Origin: Pohlia nutans
Taxonomy: Eukaryota; Streptophyta; Bryopsida; Bryales; Mniaceae
Assembly: GCA_022496805.1 (NCBI GenBank)
Contig: CM040104.1
Coordinates: forward strand, 3,509,650 to 3,573,649
DNA: 64,000 nucleotides
Direction: 5' to 3'
Positions 34,214 through 46,877 of the stretch are shown in pieces. The position numbers and the translations under genes are program-made. Each line of letters opens with the position of its first letter. Within the stretch, counting starts at the first letter, position 1. The notes under the pieces are model-generated. The model was not told the DNA's origin, did no database searches, and worked only from the letters and a program-made list of their open reading frames with translations.

Positions 34214-35199
34214 TAGCATTCTTTGCAAGTAGGAATGGATTTCCTCCATACATCAGGAATTTTGGATCCCACGGACTTTTAACGATTTCAGTGCGTTTAT
34301 CGTTAAACACTGATTCCGCACTTCATACGTGGATTTAGAAGTGTCATTATGATACGGAAGTGACATGCAATACTAGGATGTCGATGCAGTGTCTTTACAA
34401 TGATTATGAAAAAAGTGTTGTTTCCGCACGAAAGTTGTGCTTGACGGAATCCATGCGTTAATCATGTATCTACATTACATGGCTAATAAGACACGGATAA
34501 CATGTGATTGCCTTTAATGCAGATCTAGTATCGTATACGTATCATATCAACGCCTTTTATTATATCCGTGCGATTTGAGCATCTATTATAATGCAAATTA
34601 TTGTCGTACGACATCCGTATAGTCATAGTACAACATCCGTGTGGATTCGTATGAAATCCATTGCCATCCGGTGGCATCAATCAAAACAAAATCAGCTGAG
34701 AATTATTTCAAGTTTTTAATTTGAGAATGAGCGACTTAAATTTCTCCACGTCACTCGCATTCAAGGGTGTTTTCGCACTACAGTAGGGTGTCATACTTCT
34801 CAACAAAAAAAGTTTTTAATGTTCTAAAACAATTGATTTATTGATGAAATATAATAAATAGGGAAAATACCAAAAATATTTTAATAGTTTCTTCTGGAAT
34901 ATTTTGGAATCTTTTAAAATCTTTTCAAAAGAGTTTATAATATTTTGGAATATTTTGGAATATTCCTAGATTATTCTTTTAAATATCCTTATGGTCTAAT
35001 TTTCCAAAATATTTTTAGATCTTCATTTATAGAATTTAGAAGCAATTAACATTAAAAAATAAATAAAATTACATTTTATATTTTTAGAATTCAAAATTTG
35101 GTATTATTGGTTATAATTGTACTTTTCATCATAGGAGCAAAAAAAAAAATATGTACAGAAAAGAACAACACTACTTTTCCAAAATAGTAAAATTTGTAA

Positions 35200-35410
35200 C
35201 ACAAGACAATGTAGAGGTGTTGTTTTTTAAAAAGTTCCCCTAGGTGGAGTTTAACTTGGATTGGCATGATTCAAATTGGGTTCGAAAGCATACTTGATTT
35301 CCTATTAGAAAATAATTATAATTTAATCTAATTTTTAAATTTTTAGTCTCGGGCAGCTCATAAAAGGGGGCATCGACCAAAACATGATCTCTCAAAGCAT
35401 TACGGGTTAA
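35200..35410 (+). mobile_element. TTAA element group H, copy H2 (partial)
   Basis: Shares CCCCTAGGTGGAGTTTAACT and the segment up to the right terminus (GCATTACGGGTTAA) with H1. No left terminus was found. Confidence 0.5.
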
Positions 35411-35639
35411 ATTGAGTTTAAAATCAAACTCTCTTTGAACTCAATTTGTGCAACTTTTCAAAAAATAAAATTGCAAAAGCTTTTAATTGCTTGCTACAAC
35501 ATTTTGACCATTGAATTTTTTTTCATTCAATCCCAAAGTTACTTCATTTCAAGGTGAATATCCAAGGATTTACTTTATTTTATTTTTTATTAGAACCACA
35601 ACTCGTTTTTCTAACATACAATCAAAAATTTTCAATTGA

Positions 35640-36310
35640 AACAAAAAGGCATATATGTTGAAATGTCATAAAGCGGTAAAAAGTTGCAAAAACATACAAA
35701 AACTTACAATGAAAAAAATGATTTTTGGTTGAATCAAACATAAAATGAAAAAAAAAATTGGAAAAAATGTTTTTCTAACATAAAATTAGAAAAAACTGGA
35801 AAAGAAATGTTTTTAACATTGCTAAAAATATGCAAATTGAAAAAAAAAAACTCTCAGCCATCATGATTTCATCAAAAAAGAATTCAAAATTTTTTGAAGA
35901 TTTTTTAAATATAGAAATAAAAAAACTGCATAATGTAGTGCAAAAAAATATTTGGAAACTTTTTTTTTTACATTGCTAAAAGCATCCAAAGTCCATTGAA
36001 AAAGAAAAGAAGCTCACAGCCTTCAAGATTTTGGCAAAAAATAATAATTCAAAAAAATTTGATTTTTTTTAATATAGAAAAAAGCATGCATGATCTACTG
36101 CAAAAAAAAATTGGAAAAAAAAATAAATTTTTACACCGCTAAAAACATCCAAAGTTCGCTGGAAAAAAAAAAAGCTCACAGTCATCACGATTTTGGCAAA
36201 ATAAAAATAAAAATTCATAATATTCTGAATTTTTTTCTAGATATAGAAAAAAGCCTGCGTAATGTAGTGCAAAAGAAATTCAAAAAAAGAATTAAATATA
36301 CATGGCAAAA
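35640..36310. repeat. A-rich tandem array, about 170-bp units
   Basis: The units share 'aaaaaGCNTGCATGATCTACTGC'-like, CATTGCTAAAAACATCCAAA-like and GCTCACAGCCTTCAAGATTT-like blocks, recurring near 35940, 36090 and 36255. A related stretch recurs at 38235-38640. Confidence 0.6.
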
Positions 36311-36370
36311 AAATCGCCAATAGTTACATTCATTTATAATTATCAAAATAATTCTTTGTCTTGCATCAAG

Positions 36371-36600
36371 ACTTCTAGGTGGTGTGGTGGTTAAGAGCAC
36401 GGTTTGGAGTTAAGGGGTCTCGTGTTTGATTCCGGCCATCGGCGATGGAGCCCGGGTAAATTGTGGGTGGCCCCAATTGTGGGTGGCCCCTTGGTTTGGG
36501 CATCCCAAAATAATGTCCGGCTAGGGTAGAAGAAAATTGGGGCAGATTTCATTTACTTCATCATGGAAATTTTATTTTTATTTATTTTTTAATAAAATTA
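36371..36600 (+). mobile_element. tRNA-derived SINE, copy 1
   Basis: The head has an A-box-like TGGTTAAGAGC and, at tRNA-like distance, a B-box-like GTTTGATTCC. It is followed by a non-tRNA body with a doubled AATTGTGGGTGGCCCC and a T-rich tail. It is not a functional tRNA: no acceptor stem pairing was found. Confidence 0.6.
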
Positions 36601-36931
36601 TTTTGACCAAATCTAGATATAGAAAGAAAAAAATTCTAGATATAGAAAAAATGATGTCGCACGAAAATCACGTTGAGTTAGTGTGGCTTTAAAAACAATT
36701 AAGACACGACATTTGACAACTATATAGAGTGAAGAATTCTCACGTTTTGAATAGATTTATCAATCATGTTGAATTAGTATTATATCCGCTTATACGAGCA
36801 TGATGTCATATGCAGTTGTAATGAATGATGCAAGGATGCGGAATCAATGCGAAAAATGTACGCACCCATGAAATATCAGAATTCGCACTGAAATCGTTCA
36901 AAATCAGTGGGGTCCAAAATTCCTGATGGCA

Positions 36932-37854
36932 ATGAAGGAAATTTCACATTTGCCAACTTTAACAGCCTCCATAGAGTTGAAAAATTGGTATTTTACCACA
37001 AAATGTTTTTTACAAGATCATCTTTAAGTTAATAACGTATGTACCAAATTTGAAGGCCAAAAGATTCAGAAAAAAAATCTATTAAAAATCTACCAACATC
37101 TGTAGCTGTGAAAAATGTGTGTAAAATGTTTCTCACAACTACACACATTGGTAGATTGTGAATATCTTTTTTTGTATAAAGTTTTTGACCCTGAAATTTG
37201 ACACACATGTTACTAACATGAAGGGAATCTTGTGCCAAACATTTCATAGTAAACAAACAATATCTTAGTCCTTGGGAGGGTGTCAAAGTTGGTAGTAGTG
37301 AAATGGTTTGTCATAGCTACACATGTTGGTAGATTTTGAATTTCTTTTTTTATATGACTTTTTTGGCCTTGAAAATTTTCACACATGTTACTAACATAGA
37401 CATAATTTTGCAACAGAAACTTCACAGTAAATAAATAAAATAATCAGTTGTTGGGAGGGTATCAAAGTTGGTTGTAGAGAAATGGTTTCTATGATTGTTT
37501 CTCAAAACAACACATGTTGATAGATTGTGAATATCTTTTTTTGTATTGATCTTTTACCCTTGAGATTTGGAAAATATGTTATTAACATAGAGAACTTAAT
37601 GTTCCAAAAATTTCATGGCAAAAATTGAAAAATCAATCCTTGGGAGGCTGTTAAAGTTGGCAGCAGTGAAATTTTCACAACTACATATGTTGGTAGATTT
37701 TTGATAGATTTTGTTTGGTGAATCTTTTGGCCTCCAAATTTGGTACACATGTTATTAACTTAGAGGTGATCTTGTAAAAAACATTTTGTGGTAAAATGCC
37801 AAATTTTCAACCCTCATGCCGCTTTCAAAATTGGCAGATGTGAAATTTCCTTCA
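36932..37854. mobile_element. Element P: long inverted ends around a tandem array
   Basis: ATGAAGGAAATTTCACAT at the left and ATGTGAAATTTCCTTCAT at the right head inverted repeats of about 170 bp (for example CAAATTTGAAGGCCAAAAGA). Between them lie about four units of 175-190 bp marked by ACACATGTTGGTAGATT, at about 37140, 37318, 37507 and 37680. No coding frame. Confidence 0.7.
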
Positions 37855-38234
37855 TAGCGAATTCAAAAACACCATTTTGATTGTCATCCCACTATACACC
37901 AAACGAAGGAATTCCTGCAATTTGCATTATTGCGTTGATCTTTGACCGAATGTATTGAACGAGATGAATCTGCCAGTGAGAGTGCAAGTGTTTCCGCACA
38001 AAGCGTTGAAAACATAAATTAGATCTTCGATATTTGAAGATTTGGAAATGGCAATATGTAAGATTTCATTCTCCAAACTTCATGTCTTGTACATCCATTA
38101 TTATTCAGTAGTGAGTAGTTGACATGTCATTAGTTACTATCATAATCGTAAGACTTAATGAGAGATGTCATTGTCGGTGTTTTGTGGTTGTCTTGTGCCT
38201 CTTGTTCTTGCTAGTATGTGAATTGAAAGAGAAA

Positions 38235-38640
38235 GGCATATGTAATGAAATGTCAAAATGTGGAAAAAAAAAGTTGCAAAAACATTAAAAATAATAAAAT
38301 TACAATGAACAAAATGATTTTTGGTTGCACGAAACATAAAATGAAAAAAAATTGAAAAAAATGTTTCTCTAACATAAAATAAAATAAAACATTCGAAAAA
38401 AATGTTTTTAACATTGCTAAAACTATGCAAATTGAAAACAATAATTAAAAATAATAATAATAATAAAATCTCAGCCATTATTGATTTTGTTTTTTGAAGT
38501 TTTTTCTAGATATAGAAAAAAGCTTGCATGATCTAGTGCAAAAAAAAAATTGGAAACATAAAATAAAATTCCATTGCTAAAAATATCCAAAATCCACTAG
38601 AAAAATAGCTCCCACCCTTCACAATTTTAGCATTAACTAA
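38235..38640. repeat. Second copy of the A-rich repeat of element O
   Basis: Shares ATGATTTTTGGTTG, CATAAAATGAAAAAAAATTG and TTTTAACATTGCTAAAA with 35640-35900, and the CATGATCTAGTGC block with the tandem units. Confidence 0.6.
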
Positions 38641-38811
38641 GAACATAAGAGTTGAACTAATCTAATGATCAAATTGATAGCTAAAAACAATCTTAAGAAT
38701 CAACAACACTTTACAAAAGGATGCAATCCTAGTATGATAGCTTGTTTTCCAAATTGGGAAGTAAAATATTGTGGCAACTAAGGGAATCTCGTTTGGTATA
38801 AGAAGATCGTT

Positions 38812-39170
38812 CTAGAGCATGTCATCAACTTGTGCATTGGAGAGAATTACATTGTGAATAGCAAAAGAACTTCTCATATCCAAGTGTTTATTGTGAATCC
38901 AATACAAATGTTTATATGACTTGAACTTGATCTTCAAACAATGTGGCTCCTTGAATGTAAAGTTAGGGCAAGTACATGAAGGTTCTTGAGCAATAGTGAT
39001 TGCATATACAACTCCTTCAATCCTAGACTTCACCTGGTAGTACCTTCCACTTACTTTGGAAGAAAGAAGACCATATGATAGAATTTGAGCATTCAATTCA
39101 TTTCGTGTTTTTTCACGATCACGTAAGGCCTAACATGGAATACTTTGGCGGAAACAACGGCCATTACGAT
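38812..39170 (-). pseudogene. SWIM-type zinc-finger remnant of a MULE-like protein
   Basis: The minus-strand frame reads LSSKVSGRYYQVKSRIEG, then SCTCPNFTF, then SYKHLYWIH. This is a SWIM domain (C-x-C..C-x-H) in which the third Cys position is now Tyr. It ends NAQVDDML and resembles the C-terminus of the pseudogene at 57038. The frame continues upstream through an in-frame TAG near 39130. A dead C-terminal fragment. Confidence 0.6.
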
Positions 39171-39850
39171 AAGTATTCTGCTTAATATAAGTGGCCTTTC
39201 TAGAATTTTTGTCTCTCCTTATCCAAGAAAATTGATTGAGCGGCTGGCATTTTGTGACCTACCTTGTCCATTGCATCCATGTCTACCATTGGGCATTGGA
39301 ACGGAGGCATAACCACCAAGGGTAAAAGTAGTAACCTCCTCCCTATTAAATAATGTAGACAAACAATGAAAATAGTGAACAACAACAGAAATAGAAAAAC
39401 ATAAAATCAATGGTTCCAAAGTGGCTATCATATAGAATAGGTCCTTTCCGGGGTCCTTTCCAGCTTTGTTGTATGCCTATGTCATTAAAAGCAAATTGTT
39501 GGCAACAACTAATAAATAAATAAATAAGTAGCTTAATTTACTAGATATAAACAGCCAGTGGGTAAATATTTTAAATGTGACAATAATTTCAATGTATACA
39601 AATCATTTTGTGATTACTAATGCAAAGGCACCCTGGATTTTCAAATTTCCACCGTTTGGTTGGACTTGCAAAGCACTCTATTTATTTTATAGTCCAATCT
39701 TTTCATATTTTTGACTAGCCTTCCATTGCTTCACATCAATAATGTTGATGTTGTAATGAATAATACAAAATCGAGCATGTATTTAAGCAAATCAACAACC
39801 AAAAAAACATGTTTTTGTGTTTCAAAAACATGCCTTTAAAACACAAAGAG
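39171..39850. other. Intergenic DNA
   Basis: No gene is recognised. The antisense open frames at 39200-39431 have no known content, though they could be further decayed parts of the SWIM protein. Confidence 0.4.
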
Positions 39851-39852
39851 CT

Positions 39853-40092
39853 TTACTTCTAAAGGAAAGAAAGAACTCATGTTGGAGTTTTGGACCTCAT
39901 GTTTTATTTAGCAATTTCGAGCACTTCCTTTTGTTCAAATTTATTTGATATTTGATCAACACGTACAATGTTTTTCACTTATTTTGATGCTATAAAACTG
40001 TATCCCATCTTAATTATATTTTTCACAATATGATCAAATAAATTGAATTTATCATTTTAAAACCATAAATCCTTTGTCCTTTAGGGCCTAAT
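39853..40092 (+). mobile_element. MITE group A, copy A6 (degenerate)
   Basis: The interior matches A1 (TTCCTTTTGTTCAAATTT, TTTTTCACAATATGATCAA, AAACCATAAATCCTTTGTCC). The left terminus is eroded; the right is CCTTTAGGGCCTAA. Confidence 0.7.
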
Positions 40093-41097
40093 AAGAACGA
40101 GCTAATAAGAATAGCCAAGGTTTATAATTATGGAATCAAGCGTTACATTTACACTAATTTTTTAATTTTAAAAATAGATAAAAATCCAATTTTATAACTT
40201 TAGTAAATAAAGGCATGTTACACCTACAAATCATGAATTTGGTGAAATTTTGAAATCATTATAAAATTTTGAACCGATTGTTAAGAAATTTTATATCTTG
40301 TACAAAGAATATTTTTAAAATCCAATTATCTTATTATAAGTGTAAATAATGTAAAAAAAAACATTATATTGGATGAAAAACATCCTTCTTTTTTATATTA
40401 GGAAAAACCACTACCCATAGTAATAGGTGTTCAACTGGAAATTACAATGAAACGTTGAATTTTGAGAAATTTTGAAAGAACTTGAATGTAATGAAAACTA
40501 GAATTTTTGAAGTGTGTTTTGTTAGATGAATTCAAACCCAATTGAAATAATTTTGGATACCTCAATTAAATTTTGGCAAAAAGAAATTCAAAACATACTA
40601 GTTACACATTGATTCGTTTTTGCTACATTCTTGCATTTGAGACCTCGTATAAAATTCAAAACTATCTTGAGATCCAAAATAAACTTTAAGAAGTAGCAAA
40701 GACAATCAAAAACCATACATGACAAAAAGCAAGATGAAAATCATTTCTCTTGCTATCAGGGAAGGTAGTTTGTTTGTATTGTTTTGTATTTGATGTTAAG
40801 ATCACCTCAATTGTGCACTTGCCGGTCACGTTCTTAGTACCGTCGGAAAGCTCTTAAGGAGGAGGGATGCACCAAAGTTTTTTGTCACTTTTGGACGTAC
40901 AATGCGAGAGTTATGAATTTTTGAATGATTTTGGTGGGAGGTTTTGATATCATTTCACCAGTAGAAAATTTTGCGACCAAAACAATAGAAAAATGTTGTT
41001 TGTACCTGTTGTTTTGGTTGCGTTGTTTTGAAAAAAATTCAACTAAAATTTGTTGACGTTTGTGTTACGTTGTTTTGGACAAATTCGAAAAACATTT
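40093..41097. other. AT-rich intergenic DNA
   Basis: No gene. It contains the first unit (about 40838-40930) of the dispersed 90-bp repeat described under findings. Confidence 0.5.
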
Positions 41098-41231
41098 AAA
41101 AAAAAATTAAAATTAAAAATTGTTATGTGGAAATTACGGGCAACTACATGAACAACCCATGGTTGCCCACTGGGTTCGAACCCGAGACCTCATGCCCAAG
41201 AGCACAAGTCAATAACCACCTAACCACTCGT
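41098..41231 (-). mobile_element. tRNA-derived SINE, copy 2
   Basis: Read on the minus strand from 41231: A-box-like GTGGTTAGGTGG and B-box GGGTTCGAACCC, then GTGGGCAACCATGGGTTG, ending in a T-rich tail. Not a working tRNA, as no acceptor stem is seen. Confidence 0.6.
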
Positions 41232-41651
41232 AAATTTCAATGTACATTACAATAATTTGTTTTTTAATTATGCATTTGCAAGGCGGTGTTTTTTAAACTC
41301 AGCAAACTTCAGCTGCCATTTTAGCATAATAGATTAACTTTTTTCAAAAAAAATTGAACTACATAAAGTTGATGGTTGAAGCTAAATTTCATGTGAAAAA
41401 ATCCATTTAAAATTTTGAGTTTCCAATCAAAATTTATGGACAAAATTCAGAGAGAATGTTTGAAAATGTCAAAGTAAATGTCTCTTTCAACCCCTCTCTA
41501 AACTTTATCCATAATTTTTGATAGGAGACTTGAATCTCAAACGGATTTTTGAAGGTAAGAGTTAGCTTCATTTCCCAACTTTTTGTATGCCAAAGATTTT
41601 TGAAAAAAAGATACTCTATTATGCCAAAATGGCCGCCAAAGTCTGCTGAAT

Positions 41652-42060
41652 TTAACCCCTGAAGGACCAACGCTATTTTTTTATTTTTTTTTCAAAATCC
41701 ACTCAAAATTATCATTTCTATTGTGTTCACCCAAAGAATCAGAAAAATATTTTTTGGGGGAATCTGATCATAAAATCTTGTACTTCACTTTTCTAAGATC
41801 ATGTGGTAAAAATTTCATCATATTTGACCGTATGAATTGGAAGATAATAGCATTCGAAGTTAGATAGAAAACTTTTTTTCAAGAAGATGCTTAGATTGCC
41901 CAAAAAACAAGATTGTCCATAACTATCTCATCAATAGTCCAAATTGAATGAATCAAAGCTCCACATGTAAACAAAAATATGATCTATATGAAACTTTTTT
42001 TTTAAAGAAATTTTAAAGATTTTTCGAAGATCTCTTTTTGTGCTTGAGAATGTGAAAATT
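41652..42060 (+). mobile_element. TTAA element, I-like left end (partial)
   Basis: Starts TTAACCCCTGAAGGACCAAC. Further in, AATTTCATCATATTTGACCG and AAGATAATAGCATTCGAAG resemble the interior of element I. No right terminus was found; the right limit given is where similarity fades. Confidence 0.5.
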
Positions 42061-43895
42061 ACGTTTAAGATGGCATAACTTTTACTTCTCGCATAATATT
42101 CCAAAATATTATGAATGTGCTACATAGAGTCAAAAGATTTTAGAAGATTCCAAAAGATTTTGAAAAGATCCTAAAAGGGTTTTGCATTTGATTGAATTTT
42201 GTTGATTTGGTCATTGCATTATTCAAATCAACAGGAATTTTTTTTGTAGTTTTGTTGTTTTTTACAAAAAGTTCAAAAATCAGTTAAAACGATCATTACA
42301 GTGTCCAAACAACAAAAATCAGTTGATTTTATGTTGATTTGGTCATGGCTTTCAAGTAGTATTCTTGGCATCATTGAAAATCTCTTGACAAGTAGGAGTG
42401 TATCAAAGTTGCTTCGTAGCTTTTGGACCTACAATGTGAAAGTTATGGATTCTTAATCAAATTTTGTCACCATAAATTGAATTAATTTATGAATAACTTA
42501 TTCTTAATGACACACAACCATACTAGTCTATACATTAAGGAAGGTAGTGTGTTTGTTTTTGTATTTTGATTTTTTGTTGTTGTTTATTAAACGGCCGCTA
42601 GCCTTGTACTTGGTATCGTTGAAAAGCTTTGGATGAGAAGGGGCGCACCAAAGTTGTTGCGTGGCTTTTAGATCTATAGTGTAGAAGTTATGGATTTTTT
42701 TGTCATTTTTGTCATTTTTGTCATATGTTGATTTAAATTATGAAAAATAGTATATGGATTTTTTGATGTCATTCTTAGCTTCATTGGAAAGCTCTCAATG
42801 AGAAACGGGGTGCACTACTGTTGTTTTGTACCTTTTGAATCTACGGTGTAGAACTTATGGAATGTTTAGTGATTTTTGTCATCATAAATTTAGAATTTGG
42901 GGTTTTTTCAATTATAATAACATAATAAAAGTAAAAGTAGTGATAAAAATTGTATATATAGGAACACTAGGATCAATAACACAAGACCACACTACATTGA
43001 TTATGGCTGTTAGAGTGTATAACACTAGATGCGAGGACATACACACTAATTTCAATGATTTAGAAATTTTGAGGCTCATTTTTTTACTATGTGATGCTAA
43101 TTGCCACTAATCCATGTCTTTTATTCCTCTGTAGTGTGTGTTTGTTGAATATGAAAATGGAGGGATTTCAAGTAATTTCATTTAAAGAAATTGATTTTTG
43201 TATGTGAGATCATACATAAAAGGAAACCTTCATTCAAGTCAATTCTCACCACACAATATGATAAAGTCTACAATTTGTATACATGCATGTATGTGAGAAT
43301 TCTTTTAAAAATCCAACAAATTCTTTAAGAGCTAAATTACAAACCCATCTCTAAAACTTTATTTTCTAATTATAAGAAAAATTAATTAAAACAAGTCTAC
43401 CAATTTCAAAGTTTACAAATAGTGTCACACACACTAATTTTCGATTCAAATTAGTGACATTAATTGTCTACACACACTAATAGCTATAATTAGTGTAGCT
43501 ATACATCAAAGAAGGTAGTTTTTTTGTCTTCTTTGTTTTGTTTATTTTGATTGTTTTGTTCAATATTTTTGATATTACATTGAGATGTCCTTGAAACCTT
43601 GCTAGACTATCTTAATACAAATAAACCTATATTCATATAAGCATAATACCATAAAATCAATTTTTACATTCACACATAATTCTTTTTTTAGAACTAGATA
43701 AGTCACTTCTTTAAAATTAAGAATATATAAATAGAAAAAATATAAAATTAAGAATATGTGAACAAAAAGTATATAAATATAAATATAAAAAATAAGAATT
43801 CTCCAATTATTCTTGGTTCTGTTTTATGAATATTATCGTGGCAATGTTTATAAGGCCATTGAAAACTTGATGTTCACCCTCTTGTTAAATTAAAT

Positions 43896-43941
<46 letters not shown>

Positions 43942-44905
43942 TAATGTTCAGCTTGGGATTCTTGGGCCTACGATGTGTTATCTGCATTCTATTTGCCGTA
44001 ACATTGTCACTGAAATTCTAGCCTTCCTATACTTAGATGGATATCTTATGCACTTGAGGCAGAAATATTTCTAAAAATAAATGTAAAATTTTGGAAATTT
44101 ATTTTTTCAAATAAAATTTATTTTATTGTAAAGTAAAGAATCTTAAAATATTCTTGAATATTTTATTTATCAACTTGTCGTATTTTTTGAAAAATAAATA
44201 AATTATGGTACAAATATGTCGACCCTATCTTCTACCTATAGTAGTTGAGTTCACATAGAAATTATAATAATGGGGTGAAAAAATTTGACCACTTTTTTCT
44301 ACTTCAAGAGCAGCCAAGTAGGGTGAATCACTTCTTGAAAAAGAATTAAGAAAAATCTATATTACATTCCTATATTTATCCCAATCAACCAACAATCCAA
44401 TTATATCTTCCTTCCATTTCATCTATTTCTAACGAAAATATATTTTTTCCAATTTTAAATTGAGTTTTTACTTGTAATTTCTATTTTTAATCACCGACTA
44501 AGGTACTCCAACCAGTAATCTTGATGTCTAATGGTGTTAAACTATGTCATTAAATATTTTTTGATCCTTAGTTGTAATAGCAATATAGGCCTCATGTAAG
44601 TTGTTGGACTTGTAAAAATGATGAAAAAACTAAGTTCAAATCGGTACTAAAGTAATGAAATTTTAAATAGATTATCAAAATAAAATCCTACAAAATTTCA
44701 ACAGCATATTCCTAATCTACAAAAAAAATTAAGAACTAAAAAAATTCTAGTCTCAAACTCATCTTCATATGAGATGCCTTGTACTACTTGATAAGTCTAA
44801 ATGTGAAAAATTGGACTAGAATCATTTCAAAGGTTACTCAAATTTCTTGTAAGGTGAATAACAATTTGGAAATATATAAGGAAAAATTTAGTCAATTTTA
44901 TTAAC
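42061..44905. other. AT-rich intergenic DNA with dispersed repeats
   Basis: No gene. It holds three units of a degenerate repeat (about 42355, 42603, 42768) and a 37-bp A homopolymer at 43903-43939. Confidence 0.5.
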
Positions 44906-45283
44906 ACTACACTAAATAGTATATTTAGTGTGAGGCACATTAATTGCGAACATCACTCTAAATATCAAAAAACCTACTTTTGTAAAAACACTAATTGTGA
45001 ATTCTCACACTATTTATGAAGAATAGTAACATTTTGACATTGTGATCTTTTGAGATATGGATATTTAGTGTGAGTAAGGAATGAAACTTGAGATGAAAGT
45101 TTAGATGGAAAAACTGAAATTTTAGAAATGGAATGAATCGAATTGGATGATAACTGAAATTGGATGATAAGTATGATTATCATCCAACACTAATTACCCA
45201 CAAATTGACAATTAGTGTTAGACAAGGAGTAGGGGTAAGCACATTATTCATCACCTCACACTAAATATACTATTTAGTGTAGT
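44906..45283. mobile_element. MITE group T, second copy (ACTACACTAAATAG ends)
   Basis: ACTACACTAAATAGTATATT is inverted at the right end (AATATACTATTTAGTGTAGT). The terminal repeat is itself palindromic around TAGTATA. It shares TACACTAAAT-type ends with 26345-26665. No clean target duplication was seen. Confidence 0.65.
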
Positions 45284-45577
45284 AATACCAATTACAACCA
45301 TAAATTTTACTCTCACTAAAGCTCTAACCATTGCTCAAATCTAATACCGTCAAAGGGCATTTACACTCACTCATTTTCATGTTCTTGCAGTTGATTCATC
45401 AATGAGATAAAAATAAATTCTCCAAATTAATGTTGACATACTATTCATAACATTTTAAAGGACCGACTTTAAAGTGTTGAGCAAACTTGACTTTTCAATT
45501 TTTCATTTTTTGTTCACCATGCAGTTAAGGTTTAGTATTATTTGGCAGTGTGCAAAATATAATTCTAGCTCCAACTC

Positions 45578-45813
45578 ATGGATGAAAACCTCGAGAAGCC
45601 CAAATCGAGTATCATGTTTTTTAAGCAACTTTGAGTAGTTCCTATGTGGACTTTTATTTGTTCGATTGTTTTTGCTATTTGACCATCTCATGCAATGTTC
45701 TTCACTAATCCTGGTAGAATAAAATTTGGTTCCATCTAAACAATATTTTTCACAATATAATCAATTGAATTTTACATTTTAAAATCATGAATCTGTGATC
45801 CTCTAAGAGTTAA
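45578..45813 (+). mobile_element. MITE group A, copy A7 (degenerate)
   Basis: GAGAAGCCCAAATCGAGT, TGAGTAGTTCCTATGTGGAC and CACAATATAATCAATTGAAT match A1. The left end is eroded; the right is GATCCTCTAAGAGTTAA. Confidence 0.7.
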
Positions 45814-46877
45814 TAATGTTACCGTGTAATAATGTTATGGTAGTAATTGCCTGCACATAGGGATTATCATGCATTATGCACATTCAACTACTTTGGAGTA
45901 TTCTCAAAGAAAATACTTCCTTCATAGTTATCAATTTATATTCAACTTTCTTTGACATAGTAACAACATCGTACATTGGCATATTGTATACTTATGTTTT
46001 ACAAAGATATACAATCTAAGAGAGGTCTAGATATATAATGTATGTAAAACATACTTTAATTACTAATATTGGAGTATATTTGCCAAAGACTTTCACCATA
46101 ATATTGTATTGTGGTGAATATATAGTAATACATCAATTGGTATATGGACAAATGTGTTGCAATGCTATTGGGTTTACTAGTACCTTAGATGCGTTTACAA
46201 GCAATGAAGTCTAAGGCTTGGGAGGTCACCCCTTGTGTAATTTGGGATACACGTGTGTGCAAAGGATATTTAAATGGGGATTATGACATAGTTAGAACAT
46301 TTTAGGTATATTCCAAGTAAATTCTTGAATTATTCCTTACTTGAATTTAAAGCATCTTGTGTTATACCTAAAATTTTATAATTAAGTAGAAATTTGACCT
46401 TCCGATGAATAAAATAGACCCTATAGTTTAACTCATGTAAATTTTTAATTTTTCAACAATGAACCTTGGATTAAATGGTTGGTGAGTTCATAAAAGACCA
46501 AAGCCTTCTTGAAAATGCCCTTATTCCTATGTTTCCTCAATTTGGGAAAATTCTAATTTAAAAATATGAATAAAACATTAATTTTAGATAATATTTGGCA
46601 AATTAAAAAATGCGCTAGACACTTCTTAAGCTTAGTTAAACTTTAAAAATAGATGATAATAAAAATAACATACCTTTTTATTTTGTTTATATGTTTACTT
46701 ATTATAAATTAAAAATATCCAGCATAAGAGTACTATGAGTTTTTCTTTTCTTTTCAAGCTTCTCTTTCTCTTCTTTCAGCTCTCAGTATTCTTATCGTTT
46801 TTCTCTGCTTCTTCAGTAAATCAAAATCTTCACTATTGTATTCGAATAGTCAACGTGAGCATTAGCAATTGGTTACC

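Larger units (their letters stand above)
34231..36945. mobile_element. Composite TIR element O (about 2.7 kb)
   Basis: The left GGATTTCCTCCATACATCAG and TTTTAACGATTTCAGTGCG are inverted at the right (CGCACTGAAATCGTTCAAAA ... CCTGATGGCAATGAAGGAA). Inside are a remnant of group H (right end at 35407-35410), an A-rich tandem array and a SINE. No transposase frame is visible, so it is non-autonomous or dead. Confidence 0.5.

Noticed and set aside
36371..36440. Possible tRNA gene.
   Set aside because: Only the internal A- and B-box promoters fit; acceptor and anticodon stems do not form. Called a SINE instead.
41160..41231. Possible tRNA gene on the minus strand.
   Set aside because: The B-box is perfect but the rest does not fold as a tRNA, and a T-rich tail follows. 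Called a SINE.
43903..43939. A 37-bp A run as the tail of a retroposed copy.
   Set aside because: No processed gene copy or target duplication could be seen beside it. It may be slippage.
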